From the NCBI RefSeq assembly GCF_004283755.1, contig NZ_SHMH01000005.1:62001-126000 (forward strand): a DNA stretch of 64,000 nucleotides, in the 5' to 3' direction. The notes under the pieces were generated by a model that saw only the letters and a list, made by a program, of their open reading frames with translations, did not search any database and had not been told where the DNA came from. Source of the stretch: Pseudoxanthomonas winnipegensis. Lineage in GTDB: Bacteria; Pseudomonadota; Gammaproteobacteria; Xanthomonadales; Xanthomonadaceae. The position numbers and the translations under genes are program-made. This document shows positions 46,601 through 54,395 of the stretch, one piece after another (within the stretch, counting starts at the first letter, position 1; every line of letters starts with the position of its first letter).

Positions 46601-46799
46601 CACGCTCAGGCACGCCGATGGCCAGCTGCAGCTGGACGTGCCGGCCGGCCTGAAGCTGCCCAAGGGCGGCCTGGTGCTGCCCTGGCCGTATGCGGGCACG
46701 CCGGGCCAGGCGACCATCGACGGCAAGCCCGCGCAGTGGCAGGGCGGTGCGCTGCGCATCACCAGGCTGCCGGCGACGGTGCGGATCGCGGCGCCGTGA
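43626..46799 (+). CDS. Secreted discoidin-domain six-hairpin glycosidase-like protein
   Basis: A 1057-residue exported protein (signal CRSLVAFLIALGLPASAQAQ). Layout: an N-terminal beta-sandwich resembling carbohydrate-binding folds (about 30-190), an F5/8 type C/discoidin domain (about 195-310; NPDTAWYADFDAATPPQLTL, ARYVRVLPAEGPHNSFGLAE), a beta-rich domain, then an (alpha/alpha)6 barrel from about 640. The barrel has SYNRSWIRDGAMISEGLLRM, CCVDRRGSDPVPENDSHGEL, KPVHSYWDNFWALRGYKDAV and WNQWAEVVSHTPRVPFFLGD. These resemble GH15/GH63/GH94-like catalytic barrels, with acidic candidates in WIRDG and ENDSHGE, but I cannot name the family. It follows the glucanase/ABC genes on the same strand after a structured 350-base gap. 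ATG 43641 is an alternative start. Confidence 0.75.
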   Translation: MNVIDMSRCRSLVAFLIALGLPASAQAQTRVLDAFDDPSTWKVVTSNQVTASLRTVPGADGGKALCLDYDYHGVSGYAGLQRQVALDYPDNYRFDFQLRGASPANDLQFKLTDASGDNVWWVNRPAYDFPGEWTPVTYRKRQIDKAWGPDPDKTLRHSAKLEYTIYNNAGGKGSVCFDALTFTALPPQDTRPLTGSASASTANGGSSAALAVDGNPDTAWYADFDAATPPQLTLDLHSVREFGGLKLVWKPGEQASDYLVQLSDDGVQWRDARAVVDGDGGTDWIALPETEARYVRVLPAEGPHNSFGLAELQVLPLAFSATPNEVIKTIAATSPKGWYPRGFSGQQPYWTIIGLDGGTEQGLIGEDGAVEVARGGFSVEPFVVTDGRLVSWADVKAQQSLQDGYLPIPSVEWRHPALALTTTAFADGTPADSQLVVRYTLRNPDSRAHAYRLALALRPFQVNPPTQFLSVPGGVSRIESIAFDGRTARVNGAPRVYASQAPDAAFATSFDGGMAVSHLLDDTVPAQAEVVDETGLASGAYVYELTLEPGQSRQFDLRVPMTGKPRCSSSVTAADCGAQARQDAVAALWRDKLDRVRFTVPAAGQPLVDTLRTATAHMLISRVGPRLQPGTRSYNRSWIRDGAMISEGLLRMGRPQVVRDYIAWYAPFQFKDGMVPCCVDRRGSDPVPENDSHGELIFAIADYWRYTGDTAFVQRMWPHVEGAYRYMEQLRLSERTEQNRAKDPAFYGMMPVSISHEGYSAKPVHSYWDNFWALRGYKDAVELAQVLGKTEDAKRMAASRDQFRADLMASLQAAAREHGIDFLPGSAELGDFDSTSTTIALAPGGEQGQLPQPLLDNTFQRYWTEFEQRADGQRAWKDYTPYEWRNVAAFVRLGWRTRANRAVDFFFAHRTPQPWNQWAEVVSHTPRVPFFLGDLPHAWVASDFVRTALDMFAYTRELDDSLVLAAGIPPAWLDEQGIAIAGLRTPEGPLSYTLRHADGQLQLDVPAGLKLPKGGLVLPWPYAGTPGQATIDGKPAQWQGGALRITRLPATVRIAAP

Positions 46800-46820
46800 G
46801 CGAGGTCGTGCGTCGCTACT

Positions 46821-46897
46821 TGTAGAGCGGAGCTTGCTCCGCTCGGGCCTTTCCCACGAACCGAACGAAGAGCAGCGGAGCAAGCTCCGCTCTACAA
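46821..46897. repeat. GTAG-type REP pair
   Basis: Two facing copies of GTAG plus AGCGGAGCTTGCTCCGCT, with the linker inverted relative to the 28499 and 31682 units (CCCACGAACCGAACGAAGAG). Situated 22 bases after the glycosidase stop. Nothing else is seen in the 46800-47012 gap. Confidence 0.8.
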
Positions 46898-47012
46898 GAG
46901 GGAGCTGCCGTGATGGTTCCCACCCACCAGCAGGAAAGCGAGGCACGTTCACGGGCAGGCATGCCGGGATGCGGGACCATTCAGTGCTCGATGGACCAGT
47001 GGAGGTCGTGCC

Positions 47013-48080
47013 ATGCGCGCATTCGGATTCCTGAGCTTCGGCCACTACGGGCATAGCCCGGGTTCGGTGGCCCGCACCTCGGCCGAGATGATCCGCCAGG
47101 CGGTTGAGATCGGCGTCGGCGCCGATGCCCTGGGCGTCAACGGCGCCTACTTCCGCGTGCATCACTTCGCGCGCCAGCAGGCCGCGCCGATGCCGCTGCT
47201 GGCGGCCATCGCCGCGCGCACCCGGCACATCGAGGTGGGCACCGGCGTGATCGACATGCGCTACGAGAATCCGCTGTACCTGGCCGAGGAGGCCGCCGCG
47301 CTGGATGCCATCGCGCAGGGCCGCATCGCGCTGGGCATCAGCCGCGGCTCGCCCGAGCCGGCCCTGCGCGGCTACGAGGCCTTCGGCTACACCGGCGCGG
47401 CCGATCCGCGCGGCGGCGACCTGGCGCGCGAGAAGTTCGCGCTGTTCCTGCGCGCCATCAAGGGCGAACCGATCGCGCCAGGCGACCCGCAGCTGGTCGG
47501 GCCCGGCCAGCGCCTGGCGATCGAGCCGCGTGCGCCCGACCTGGTCAAGCGCATCTGGTGGGGCTCGGGCACCCGCGAGACGGCCGAATGGGTCGGACGC
47601 CAGGGTCTGAACCTGATGTCCTCCACGCTGCTCACCGAGGACGATGGAAAGCCCTTCCACGCGCTGCAGGCCGAGCAGATCGCGCGCTTCCGCCAGGCCT
47701 ATCGCGAGGCCGGGCACAGCGGCGCGCCGCGCGTGTCGGTCAGCCGCAGCGTGTTCCCCATCGTCAACGAGCTGGACGCGCGCTACTTCGGCCAGCGCGG
47801 CGACGGGGCGAGCGATACGGTGGGCATCATCGACGGCTTCCGCTCGACCTTCGGCAAGACCTATGCGGATACGCCGGACAGGCTGATCGACCAGCTCAAG
47901 GCCGACAGCGCGGTGATGGCGGCCGATACGCTGATGCTGACCATCCCCAGTCAGTTGGGGCCGGACTACAACCTGCACGTGCTGGAGTCCTTCGCCAAAT
48001 ACGTCGCGCCCGCCCTGGGCTGGAAGCAGAACACCGAAGGCCCGGTGGTCGGCGACGCGATCGAACCCGCCGCGGCATAA
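47013..48080 (+). CDS. LLM-class flavin-dependent oxidoreductase
   Basis: A 355-residue luciferase-like monooxygenase fold (MRAFGFLSFGHYGHSPGSVA, GVNGAYFRVHHFARQQAAPM, IEVGTGVIDMRYENPLYLAE, GRIALGISRGSPEPALRGYE, LTIPSQLGPDYN). Such enzymes use reduced flavin and oxygen, or F420/FMN, to oxidise small molecules. RBS GGAGG eight bases before the ATG. It converges on a flavin reductase gene 34 bases away, the natural partner of a two-component FMNH2 monooxygenase. Substrate unknown. Confidence 0.9.
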   Translation: MRAFGFLSFGHYGHSPGSVARTSAEMIRQAVEIGVGADALGVNGAYFRVHHFARQQAAPMPLLAAIAARTRHIEVGTGVIDMRYENPLYLAEEAAALDAIAQGRIALGISRGSPEPALRGYEAFGYTGAADPRGGDLAREKFALFLRAIKGEPIAPGDPQLVGPGQRLAIEPRAPDLVKRIWWGSGTRETAEWVGRQGLNLMSSTLLTEDDGKPFHALQAEQIARFRQAYREAGHSGAPRVSVSRSVFPIVNELDARYFGQRGDGASDTVGIIDGFRSTFGKTYADTPDRLIDQLKADSAVMAADTLMLTIPSQLGPDYNLHVLESFAKYVAPALGWKQNTEGPVVGDAIEPAAA

Positions 48081-48114
48081 GGCGCGCGTCCGGCGCGCTG
48101 CTGCAGGCGCGGGG

Positions 48115-49002
48115 TCAGTCGGCCTGGCGCGTCGGCAGCTGCGGCAACAGCGCGCTCTCGCCGACGTATTGCTGCAGGATGCCGCGCATCTCCTCATCGC
48201 CGATGCGCTCCAGCGGGATCGCCTCGGGCGCGAAGAACACGCCATGGGTGGCGACGCCGGTGCCCAGCTCGCAGCGGTAGACGATGCGGCGCTCGTGGCC
48301 GTGGCCGCACACCGCATAGACGAAGCCGACCACCACCGGCAGCTCGGTCGCCTCGCGCAGGCGGCTGGCCAGCGTCGCGTCCTCGCCCTGCGGAATATCG
48401 AAGGCCGGCAGGTGCAGCTGGCCGTCGCTGTCCTCGAACAGCAGCACCTGATCCTCGCGCGTGGCGATCGCCACCGCGCGCGCCTCGGGGGCCGCGCTGG
48501 CGGTGCGCGTGGCTTCCTCGGCCAGGCGCGGGGTGAAGTAGCTGCCGCGCACGTAGCCCAGCCCGTTGGCGGCGCTGTGCTCGAAGGCCTGCACGCGGCC
48601 GAGCAGGATCACGTGGTCACCGGCCTCGACCACGCGTTCCAGCGCGCAGTCGAACCACGCCGCCACCGTCTCGATCAGCGGCGCGCCATGCGGGCCAGTG
48701 CGCCACGCCAGACCGGCGAAGCGGTCCTGCACGGGCTGGGCGAAGCGGTTGGAGATCTCCTTCTGGTGTTCGGCCAGCACGTTGACCGCGAAGCCCGGGC
48801 CCTGGGTGAAGGCTGCCAGATTGCGCGAACTGCGCGCCAGGCAGACCAGCAGCAGCGGCGGGTCCAGCGAGACGCTGGCGAAGGAGTTGGCGGTGAAGCC
48901 GATCGGCCGCCCCTGCGCATCCAGCGCTGTCACCACCGTCACACCGGTCATGAAGGCGCCGAAGGCGTCGCGCAGGGCGCGGGGATCGTGGGTCTGAAGC
49001 AT
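48115..49002 (-). CDS. Flavin reductase-domain protein with C-terminal Nudix-like extension
   Basis: A 295-residue protein. Residues 1-165 are a flavin reductase-like (HpaC/DIM6) domain: LRDAFGAFMTGVTVVTALDA, GFTANSFASVSLDPPLLLVC and KEISNRFAQPVQDRFAGLAW. Most family members stop here. The last ~115 residues (AVAIATREDQVLLFEDSDGQ, LHLPAFDIPQGEDATLASRL, REATELPVVVGFVYAV) read like a Nudix fold with an incomplete Nudix box (REATEL but no clean GX5EX7). It would supply reduced FMN to the neighbouring LLM enzyme (inference). ATG 49002 starts at MLQTHDPRALRDAF; upstream in-frame sequence is not convincing. Confidence 0.85.
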   Translation of the reverse strand: MLQTHDPRALRDAFGAFMTGVTVVTALDAQGRPIGFTANSFASVSLDPPLLLVCLARSSRNLAAFTQGPGFAVNVLAEHQKEISNRFAQPVQDRFAGLAWRTGPHGAPLIETVAAWFDCALERVVEAGDHVILLGRVQAFEHSAANGLGYVRGSYFTPRLAEEATRTASAAPEARAVAIATREDQVLLFEDSDGQLHLPAFDIPQGEDATLASRLREATELPVVVGFVYAVCGHGHERRIVYRCELGTGVATHGVFFAPEAIPLERIGDEEMRGILQQYVGESALLPQLPTRQAD

Positions 49003-49153
49003 GTCCGGGACTTGCGGCGACGGCGGGGGAGCGCAGCCTACCAACTCGCGCGCTGCGACGGGTCCAGTCGCATCGCATACCGCGTTGCGGCGTTGGCATT
49101 CGCACCGTGGGAGCCGCCGAGGCGGCGATGGGGCTTTATCAGGAAACCCCCAC

Positions 49154-49240
49154 TCGTCATTCCCGCGAACGCGGGAATCCAGCGGCTTTCGCGCGGAAGG
49201 CGAAGACGCCGGGTTCCCGCGTGCGAAGAAACGGCGGTAG
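49154..49240. repeat. ATTCCC-type repeat unit with decayed right half
   Basis: ATTCCCGCGAACGCGGGAAT (49159-49178) begins a unit GTC-palindrome-CCAGCGGCTTTCGCGCGGAA; the right half, GGGTTCCCGCGTGCG, has lost its closing arm. No gene is seen in 49003-49321. Confidence 0.65.
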
Positions 49241-49321
49241 GCGAGCGGCCGGTGACGATCGCTAGTAAAGCCTCATCGCCGCCATGGCGGCTCCCACCAG
49301 AAGCGCCGCTACCGCCCACCC

Positions 49322-50629
49322 TCAGCGCGAACTCACGCGCCACACCGTATCGCCCACGTCGTCGGCGATCAGCAGGGCGCCGCTGGCGTCCTGCGCCAGG
49401 CCCACCGGCGCGCCGAACAGCTGCTTCTCGTCGTCGGAGTGGAAGCCGCTGACCACCGTCTGCGGCGGCCCCGCCGGCATGCCCTGCTGGAACGGCACGT
49501 ACACCACCTCGTAGCCGCTCAGCGGCGAGCGGTCCCAGCTGCCGTGCTCGGCCACGAAGGCGCCGCCGTGGTACTTGGCCGGCAGGGCGTTGTCCTGCGA
49601 GAACCACAGGCCCAGCGCCGCCACATGCGAGCCCAGCGCGTAGTCCGGCTTGATCGCCTTGGCCACCAGGTCTTCCCGCTGCTGCTTGACGCGCGTGTCC
49701 ACGTGCTGGCCGTAATAGCTGTAGGGCCAGCCATAGAAGCCGCCTTCCTGCACCGAGGTCAGGTAGTCGGGCACCAGGTCGGCGCCGATCTCGTCGCGCT
49801 CGTTGGCGATGGCCCACAGCTTGCCGGTGGTCGGCTCCCACTGCAGGCCGGTGGGGTTGCGGATGCCCGAGGCGTAGATGCGGCTGCCGGCCGAGGCCAC
49901 GTCCACTTCCAGCACCACCGCGCGGCGGTATTCCTGCTCCAGCCCGTTCTCGCCGATGTTGCTGTTGGAGCCCACGCCGACGTACAGCTTGCGGCCGTCG
50001 GGGCTGGCCAGCAGCGCCTTGGTCCAGTGATGGTTGATGGTGCCCGGCAGGTCGGTGAACTCCACGCCCGGCGCGGTGATGCGGGTCTGGCCGGCGACGT
50101 AGGGGAACTTCATGATCGCGTCGGCATTGGCCACATACAGGTCGCTGCCGATCAGCTGCACGCCGAAGGGCGAGTGCAGGTGTTCCAGGAACACGTGCTT
50201 CTCCCAGCGGCCGTCGGCGCCGGCGCGCAGCAGGGTGATGCGGTTGCCGCCCTTGCCGCTCTTGCCGGACTGGCCCTTGATCTTGTTGGCGACCAGCTGC
50301 TTGGGCGTAGTCACCGGCTCGGCGCCGGGGCCGTTGGCCTCGACCACCAGCACGTCGTGGTTGGGCAGCACGTAGAGCTGGCGCGGATGCATCAGGCCGT
50401 CGGCGATCTTCTCGATCTTCAGGCCATCGGCGACCTTGGGCGTCTGGCCGTCCTTCCAGCCCACGCCGTCGGGCACCTGCATCGGCGGCACCAGGAAGTT
50501 GCGCGCGGCCGGTAGCGGCGGCGCGTCGCCGGACTGCTGCGCCGGATGCAGTTCGGCCTTGCCGCCGCAGGCGGCCAGCAGGATCGCGCAGGCCAGGCCC
50601 AGGGTGGTGCGGGTGAGGGAATCAGTCAT
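49322..50629 (-). CDS. PQQ-dependent sugar (sorbosone) dehydrogenase-like lipoprotein
   Basis: A 435-residue six-bladed beta-propeller of the soluble glucose/L-sorbosone dehydrogenase family. Lipoprotein signal ACAILLAACGG. Blades: LMHPRQLYVLPNHDVLVVEA, HLHSPFGVQLIGSDLYVANA, KALLASPDGRKLYVGVGSNS, IYASGIRNPTGLQWEPTTGK, NERDEIGADLVPDYLTSVQE and EGGFYGWPYSYYGQHVD. These enzymes oxidise sugars in the periplasm with PQQ and pass electrons to the respiratory chain. GGAGG precedes ATG 50629. It overlaps the upstream DUF2231 membrane gene by eight bases; the pair is a common co-occurrence and the membrane protein may serve as electron acceptor or anchor (inference). Confidence 0.92.
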   Translation of the reverse strand: MTDSLTRTTLGLACAILLAACGGKAELHPAQQSGDAPPLPAARNFLVPPMQVPDGVGWKDGQTPKVADGLKIEKIADGLMHPRQLYVLPNHDVLVVEANGPGAEPVTTPKQLVANKIKGQSGKSGKGGNRITLLRAGADGRWEKHVFLEHLHSPFGVQLIGSDLYVANADAIMKFPYVAGQTRITAPGVEFTDLPGTINHHWTKALLASPDGRKLYVGVGSNSNIGENGLEQEYRRAVVLEVDVASAGSRIYASGIRNPTGLQWEPTTGKLWAIANERDEIGADLVPDYLTSVQEGGFYGWPYSYYGQHVDTRVKQQREDLVAKAIKPDYALGSHVAALGLWFSQDNALPAKYHGGAFVAEHGSWDRSPLSGYEVVYVPFQQGMPAGPPQTVVSGFHSDDEKQLFGAPVGLAQDASGALLIADDVGDTVWRVSSR

Positions 50630-51065
50630 GGACATAGCCTCCAAGGCGGGCGTCGCGCACGGCGATCAGCACATTGCCGACGGCCAGCAGCAGCACGGTC
50701 AGGGCCGACAGCCACGCGCCGGCGGGGATCACGGCATAGGCATCGCGGCTGTGCACGAAGGCGTTGAAGATCGCCGCGACGATGGCCAGCAGGTTGAGCC
50801 AGAAGGCCAGCCGGTCCGCGCCCAGCGCGGTGCGGCGCCCGGTGATCCACACCTGCGCCAGATTGACCAGGCGCGGGATGATGGCGGCGACCAGGCCCAG
50901 GACGATCAGCCACGCCGCGCTCTTCATCCACAGGATCACCCCGGTGTTGGCGTAGGTGATGTCGAAGATCAGCGCGGCGACGAAGCAACCGAACGGGATC
51001 GGATTGAGCAGCCCGTAGAGCGCGGCGGCGACGGCCGAGCGTCGCGGTGCGGTGTGCGATGTCAT
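50622..51065 (-). CDS. DUF2231 membrane protein
   Basis: A 147-residue protein with four predicted membrane helices (NPIPFGCFVAALIFDITYAN, MKSAAWLIVLGLVAAIIPRL, FWLNLLAIVAAIFNAFVHSR and LSALTVLLLAVGNVLIAV). Matches DUF2231 in size and in the conserved HSRDAY/LGGYVHD segments. Cotranscribed with the PQQ sugar dehydrogenase. Function undetermined; similar proteins occur next to periplasmic oxidases and cytochromes. Confidence 0.88.
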   Translation of the reverse strand: MTSHTAPRRSAVAAALYGLLNPIPFGCFVAALIFDITYANTGVILWMKSAAWLIVLGLVAAIIPRLVNLAQVWITGRRTALGADRLAFWLNLLAIVAAIFNAFVHSRDAYAVIPAGAWLSALTVLLLAVGNVLIAVRDARLGGYVHD

Positions 51066-51220
51066 GGAGAGGTCTCGAAGCGAGGAAAGGCGTCCGGCGC
51101 AGCGATCGGCGCAGGACGCGGTTCACTGTCCTCGCCCGGATGTGGATGTGGTGTGGTGGTCGCTATCGCGCGACGGTGCGTCCAGCGGCGCGTAGGCGCT
51201 GCCTACGCCACCGCTGCTTC

Positions 51221-51303
51221 GTCAATCCCGCGAAGGCGGGAATCCAGTGGCTTTCGCGCGCAAGCGCCCACGTCCATGGGTTCCCGCTTTCGCGGGAACG
51301 ACG
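51221..51303. repeat. ATTCCC-type inverted repeat unit A
   Basis: Two palindromes in opposite orientation, ATCCCGCGAAGGCGGGAAT (51225-51242) and GTTCCCGCTTTCGCGGGAAC (51280-51299), joined by a spacer (CCAGTGGCTTTCGCGC...). The unit begins GTC and ends GAC, so the whole 80 bases can fold on itself. The 545-base gap 51066-51610 contains only this unit and unit B. Confidence 0.75.
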
Positions 51304-51380
51304 GTTCTAGGGTGTTTGTTCGAGCGTGAGAGCTTCGCATTGTCTGCATCGAGCGGTGGGCGGCGAAGCCCTCGCACCCC

Positions 51381-51462
51381 CGTCATTCCCGCGAAGGCGG
51401 GAATCCACTGGCTTTCACGCAAGCTCCAAAGTCCCTGGATTCCCGCTTGCGCGGGAATGACG
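51381..51462. repeat. ATTCCC-type inverted repeat unit B
   Basis: ATTCCCGCGAAGGCGGGAAT (51385-51404) faces ATTCCCGCTTGCGCGGGAAT (51439-51458) across a 34-base spacer. Flanks GTC and GAC complete the symmetry. The pattern ATTCCC-8-GGGAAT is the same as the dRS3 repeats described in Neisseria, though the lineages differ. Confidence 0.75.
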
Positions 51463-51610
51463 ATGGGATGCGTTGTTGCCACCTCAGGGGGCGTGCTCCT
51501 AGCCCTAAGGCGGCGCGGAGCGCTTCCTGCGCAAGCAGGTCGGTGAATTCAGACGCAGATGCGGCAGGTGCAGGAGACGCGTGCACTCGCAGCGCCTGCG
51601 CAGGCGACAC

Positions 51611-52270
51611 TCAGCCGCCGCGCGCCTGCTTGACGATCTGCGCGGCGCGCGCGGCGGTCTCGCGCACGGAAGTCCAGTCGCCCGCGGTGATCCACTGCTT
51701 GGGCACCATCCACGAGCCGCCGATGCACACCACGTTGGGCTGGGCCAGGTATTCGGCGGCGGTGGCCTCGGTGATGCCGCCGGTGGGGCAGAGCTTGAGC
51801 TGCGGGATCGGCCCGTGCAGGCCCTTGATCATCGCCAGCCCGCCCACCGCATTGGCGGGGAACAGCTTGCACACGTGGAAGCCGAGCTGCAGCAGGGTCA
51901 GCAGTTCGGTCGGCGTGGCCGCGCCGGGGATCACCGGGATGGGCGCGGCGGCCAGCGCCTCGGCCATGTGCGCCGGGGTGCCGGGGGTGACGATGAAGTC
52001 GGCGCCGGCGCCCACGCACTGACCGATCTGGTCGATGGTCAGCACCGTGCCCGCGCCGATGGCGAACTGCGGCAGCTCGCGCTTGAGCGTGGCCAGCGCT
52101 TCCATCGCCACCGGCGTGCGCAGGGTCAGTTCGATCACCGGCAGGCCGCCTTCCAGCAGCGCATGGGCCACGCCGCGGGCCTGGTCCAGCGTGTCCACCG
52201 CGACCACCGGCAGGATGCCGGCGCGGCGAAGCAGGTCTTCAGTCTGTTGCTGGCGCTTGGAGATGATCAT
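51611..52270 (-). CDS. eda: KDPG/KHG aldolase
   Basis: A 219-residue class I aldolase that splits 2-keto-3-deoxy-6-phosphogluconate to pyruvate and glyceraldehyde-3-phosphate, last step of the Entner-Doudoroff pathway. Catalytic glutamate in [12 protein letters not shown], Schiff-base lysine in [12 protein letters not shown], and the GIT phosphate loop [12 protein letters not shown]. Start ATG 52270. It lies 44 bases after edd on the same strand, so edd-eda form an operon. Confidence 0.96.
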   Translation of the reverse strand: MIISKRQQQTEDLLRRAGILPVVAVDTLDQARGVAHALLEGGLPVIELTLRTPVAMEALATLKRELPQFAIGAGTVLTIDQIGQCVGAGADFIVTPGTPAHMAEALAAAPIPVIPGAATPTELLTLLQLGFHVCKLFPANAVGGLAMIKGLHGPIPQLKLCPTGGITEATAAEYLAQPNVVCIGGSWMVPKQWITAGDWTSVRETAARAAQIVKQARGG

Positions 52271-52314
52271 GGTCGTGCCTTGCGTGCGTGGAAGAGGATG
52301 GGGCAGGGCGCCGG

Positions 52315-54225
52315 TCAGGCGTCCTTGGCCTCGTGCGGGGCCGCGGCGGCCTGCGGGGTGTCGCCCAGTTCGTATTCGGCGTCGACCTCCCAGCCGTGCT
52401 CGGGCGTGGGCGGGCCGCAGGAAATGGACACCGCGCCCTGGTCGGCCGGCGTCACCTGGGCGCGGTTGAGCGCGAACAGGTTGCGGCCCAGGTCGTGCGA
52501 GGGCCGGGCGGTGTCGGGCGCCAGCGTGCGCAGCTGCCATTCCTCCGCGTCTACCTGCGCCTCCAGCACGCCGGCCTCGGCGTCGAGCAGGATCATGTCG
52601 CCCTCGCGCAGGCGCGCCAGCGGGCCGCCGGCGGCGGCTTCGGGGGTGATGTGGATCGCGGCCGGGATCTTGCCCGAGGCGCCGGACAGGCGGCCGTCGG
52701 TGACCAGCGCCACGCGCCGGCCCTGGTTCTGCAGCAGGCCCAGCAGCGGCGCCAGCGAATGCAGCTCGGGCATGCCGTTGGCGCGCGGGCCCTGGTAGCG
52801 CACCACCGCGACGAAGTCCTGCGGCAGGGCGCCGGCGGCGTGCAGCTTGTTGAGGCTGCGCGGGTCGTCCACGACCACGGCCGGGGCATGGATGCGACGG
52901 TACTCGGGCTTGACCGCCGAGGTCTTGATCAGCGAGCGCCCCAGGTTGCCGCGCAGCAGGCGCAGGCCGCCCTGGGCCTCGAACGGCGCCGACACCGGGC
53001 GCACCACCTTCTCGTCGGCGCTGGTGGCGATGCCGGGGCTGTAGGCCAGCTGGCCATCGGCCAGGCGCGGCTCGTCGCAGTAGGCGCGCATGCCGCCGGC
53101 CACGATGGTCGGGATGTCGTGCATCAGGCCGGCGTCGAGCAGCTCGCGGAACACGAACTGGGTGCCGCCGGCGGCGGCGAAGCGGTTCACGTCGGCCTCG
53201 CCGTTGGGGTAGACGTGGGCCAGCAGCGGCACGACCTGCGAGATCTCGTCGATATCGTCCCAGGTCAGCACGATGCCGGCCGCGCGCGCCACCGCCACCC
53301 AGTGGATGGTGTGGTTGGTCGAGCCGCCGGTGGCCATCAGCGCGGCGATCGCGTTGACGATCGCGCGCTCGTCCACCAGATGCCCGATCGGGCGGTAGTC
53401 CTCGCCCAGGGCGGTGATGCGCAGCGCGCGCTCGGCCGCCGCGCGGGTCAGCACGTCGCGCAGCGGCAGGTCCGGGTTGACGAAGCTGGTGCCCGGCAGC
53501 TGCAGGCCCATGGCCTCCAGCAGGGTCTGGTTGGAGTTGGCCGTGCCGTAGAAGGTGCAGGTGCCGGCGCCGTGGTAGCTGGCCGATTCGGCCTCCAGCA
53601 GCTCCTCGCGGGTGGCCTCGCCGGCGGCGTAGCGCTCGCGCACGGCCGCCTTTTCCTTGTTCGGGATGCCCGGCGTCATCGGCCCGGCCGGCACGAACAC
53701 CGCCGGCAGATGGCCGAAGGCCAGCGCGCCCATCAGCAGGCCCGGCACGATCTTGTCGCACACGCCCAGGTACAGCGCCGCGTCGAACATGTCGTGGCTC
53801 AGCGAGATCGCCGTGGCCTGGGCGATGACATCGCGCGAGAACAGCGACAGCTCCATGCCCGGCCGGCCCTGGGTGACGCCGTCGCACATCGCCGGCACGC
53901 CGCCGGCGACCTGCGCGGTGGCGCCCAGCTCGCGCGCCAGCTGACGGATCATCTCGGGGTAGTGCTCGAAGGGCTGATGCGCCGAGAGCATGTCGTTGTA
54001 GGCGGTGACGATGCCCAAGTTGGGCGTCACGTCCGCACGCAGCCGGCCCTTGTCGGTCGGTCCGCACGCGGCGAAGGCGTGGGCCAGGTTGCCGCAGCTC
54101 AGGCGGGTGCGCTGCGGGCCGTCCTTGAGCACCGCGTCGATGCCTTCCAGGTAGGCCCGGCGCGGCTGCGCGCTGCGGCGGCGGATGCGGTCGGTAACGG
54201 CTTCGATGCGCGGATGCAGGGTCAT
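52315..54225 (-). CDS. edd: Phosphogluconate dehydratase
   Basis: A 636-residue IlvD/Edd-family Fe-S dehydratase that converts 6-phosphogluconate to KDPG. Iron-sulfur cysteines and signatures: [76 protein letters not shown] and [20 protein letters not shown]. Length is normal plus a short Ala/Gln-rich tail. Flanked by eda downstream and glk upstream. A 19-base palindrome in its leader is a candidate operator. Confidence 0.96.
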   Translation of the reverse strand: MTLHPRIEAVTDRIRRRSAQPRRAYLEGIDAVLKDGPQRTRLSCGNLAHAFAACGPTDKGRLRADVTPNLGIVTAYNDMLSAHQPFEHYPEMIRQLARELGATAQVAGGVPAMCDGVTQGRPGMELSLFSRDVIAQATAISLSHDMFDAALYLGVCDKIVPGLLMGALAFGHLPAVFVPAGPMTPGIPNKEKAAVRERYAAGEATREELLEAESASYHGAGTCTFYGTANSNQTLLEAMGLQLPGTSFVNPDLPLRDVLTRAAAERALRITALGEDYRPIGHLVDERAIVNAIAALMATGGSTNHTIHWVAVARAAGIVLTWDDIDEISQVVPLLAHVYPNGEADVNRFAAAGGTQFVFRELLDAGLMHDIPTIVAGGMRAYCDEPRLADGQLAYSPGIATSADEKVVRPVSAPFEAQGGLRLLRGNLGRSLIKTSAVKPEYRRIHAPAVVVDDPRSLNKLHAAGALPQDFVAVVRYQGPRANGMPELHSLAPLLGLLQNQGRRVALVTDGRLSGASGKIPAAIHITPEAAAGGPLARLREGDMILLDAEAGVLEAQVDAEEWQLRTLAPDTARPSHDLGRNLFALNRAQVTPADQGAVSISCGPPTPEHGWEVDAEYELGDTPQAAAAPHEAKDA

Positions 54226-54282
54226 GGCAGGCGGCTGTGACAGGCGGGAAAGAGGGCGCGTCGCGAACCGGGCTGAAGCAGA

Positions 54283-54301
54283 CCACTGGCAATACCAGTG
54301 G
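54283..54301 (-). promoter_or_regulatory. Palindrome upstream of edd, candidate operator
   Basis: CCACTGG-CAATA-CCAGTGG, perfect 7-base arms, 57 bases before the edd start. A related half (minus strand ACTGGAATCG then TATTGG) overlaps the end of glk near 54378-54399. It differs from the LacI operators, so a second regulator is implied. Pattern only. Confidence 0.45.
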
Positions 54302-54395
54302 GATCTGCAATTCCGCTGCGGTCGTCAGCAGGCCCCAAGTCTAGCGCGATCGCGTTTCGACCGGGCGCGCGGCGAAGATACCAATACGATTCCAG

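Noticed and set aside
43599..48317. Long open frame of over 1500 codons on the minus strand
   Set aside because: It runs opposite the glycosidase and LLM genes; the translation is Arg/His/Ala/Gly-rich with no domains, as expected for a GC-rich antisense frame.
51221..51462. Repeated palindromes that might be taken for a CRISPR array
   Set aside because: Only four copies, irregular spacing, the repeats are palindromic pairs in alternating orientation, and no cas genes are present.
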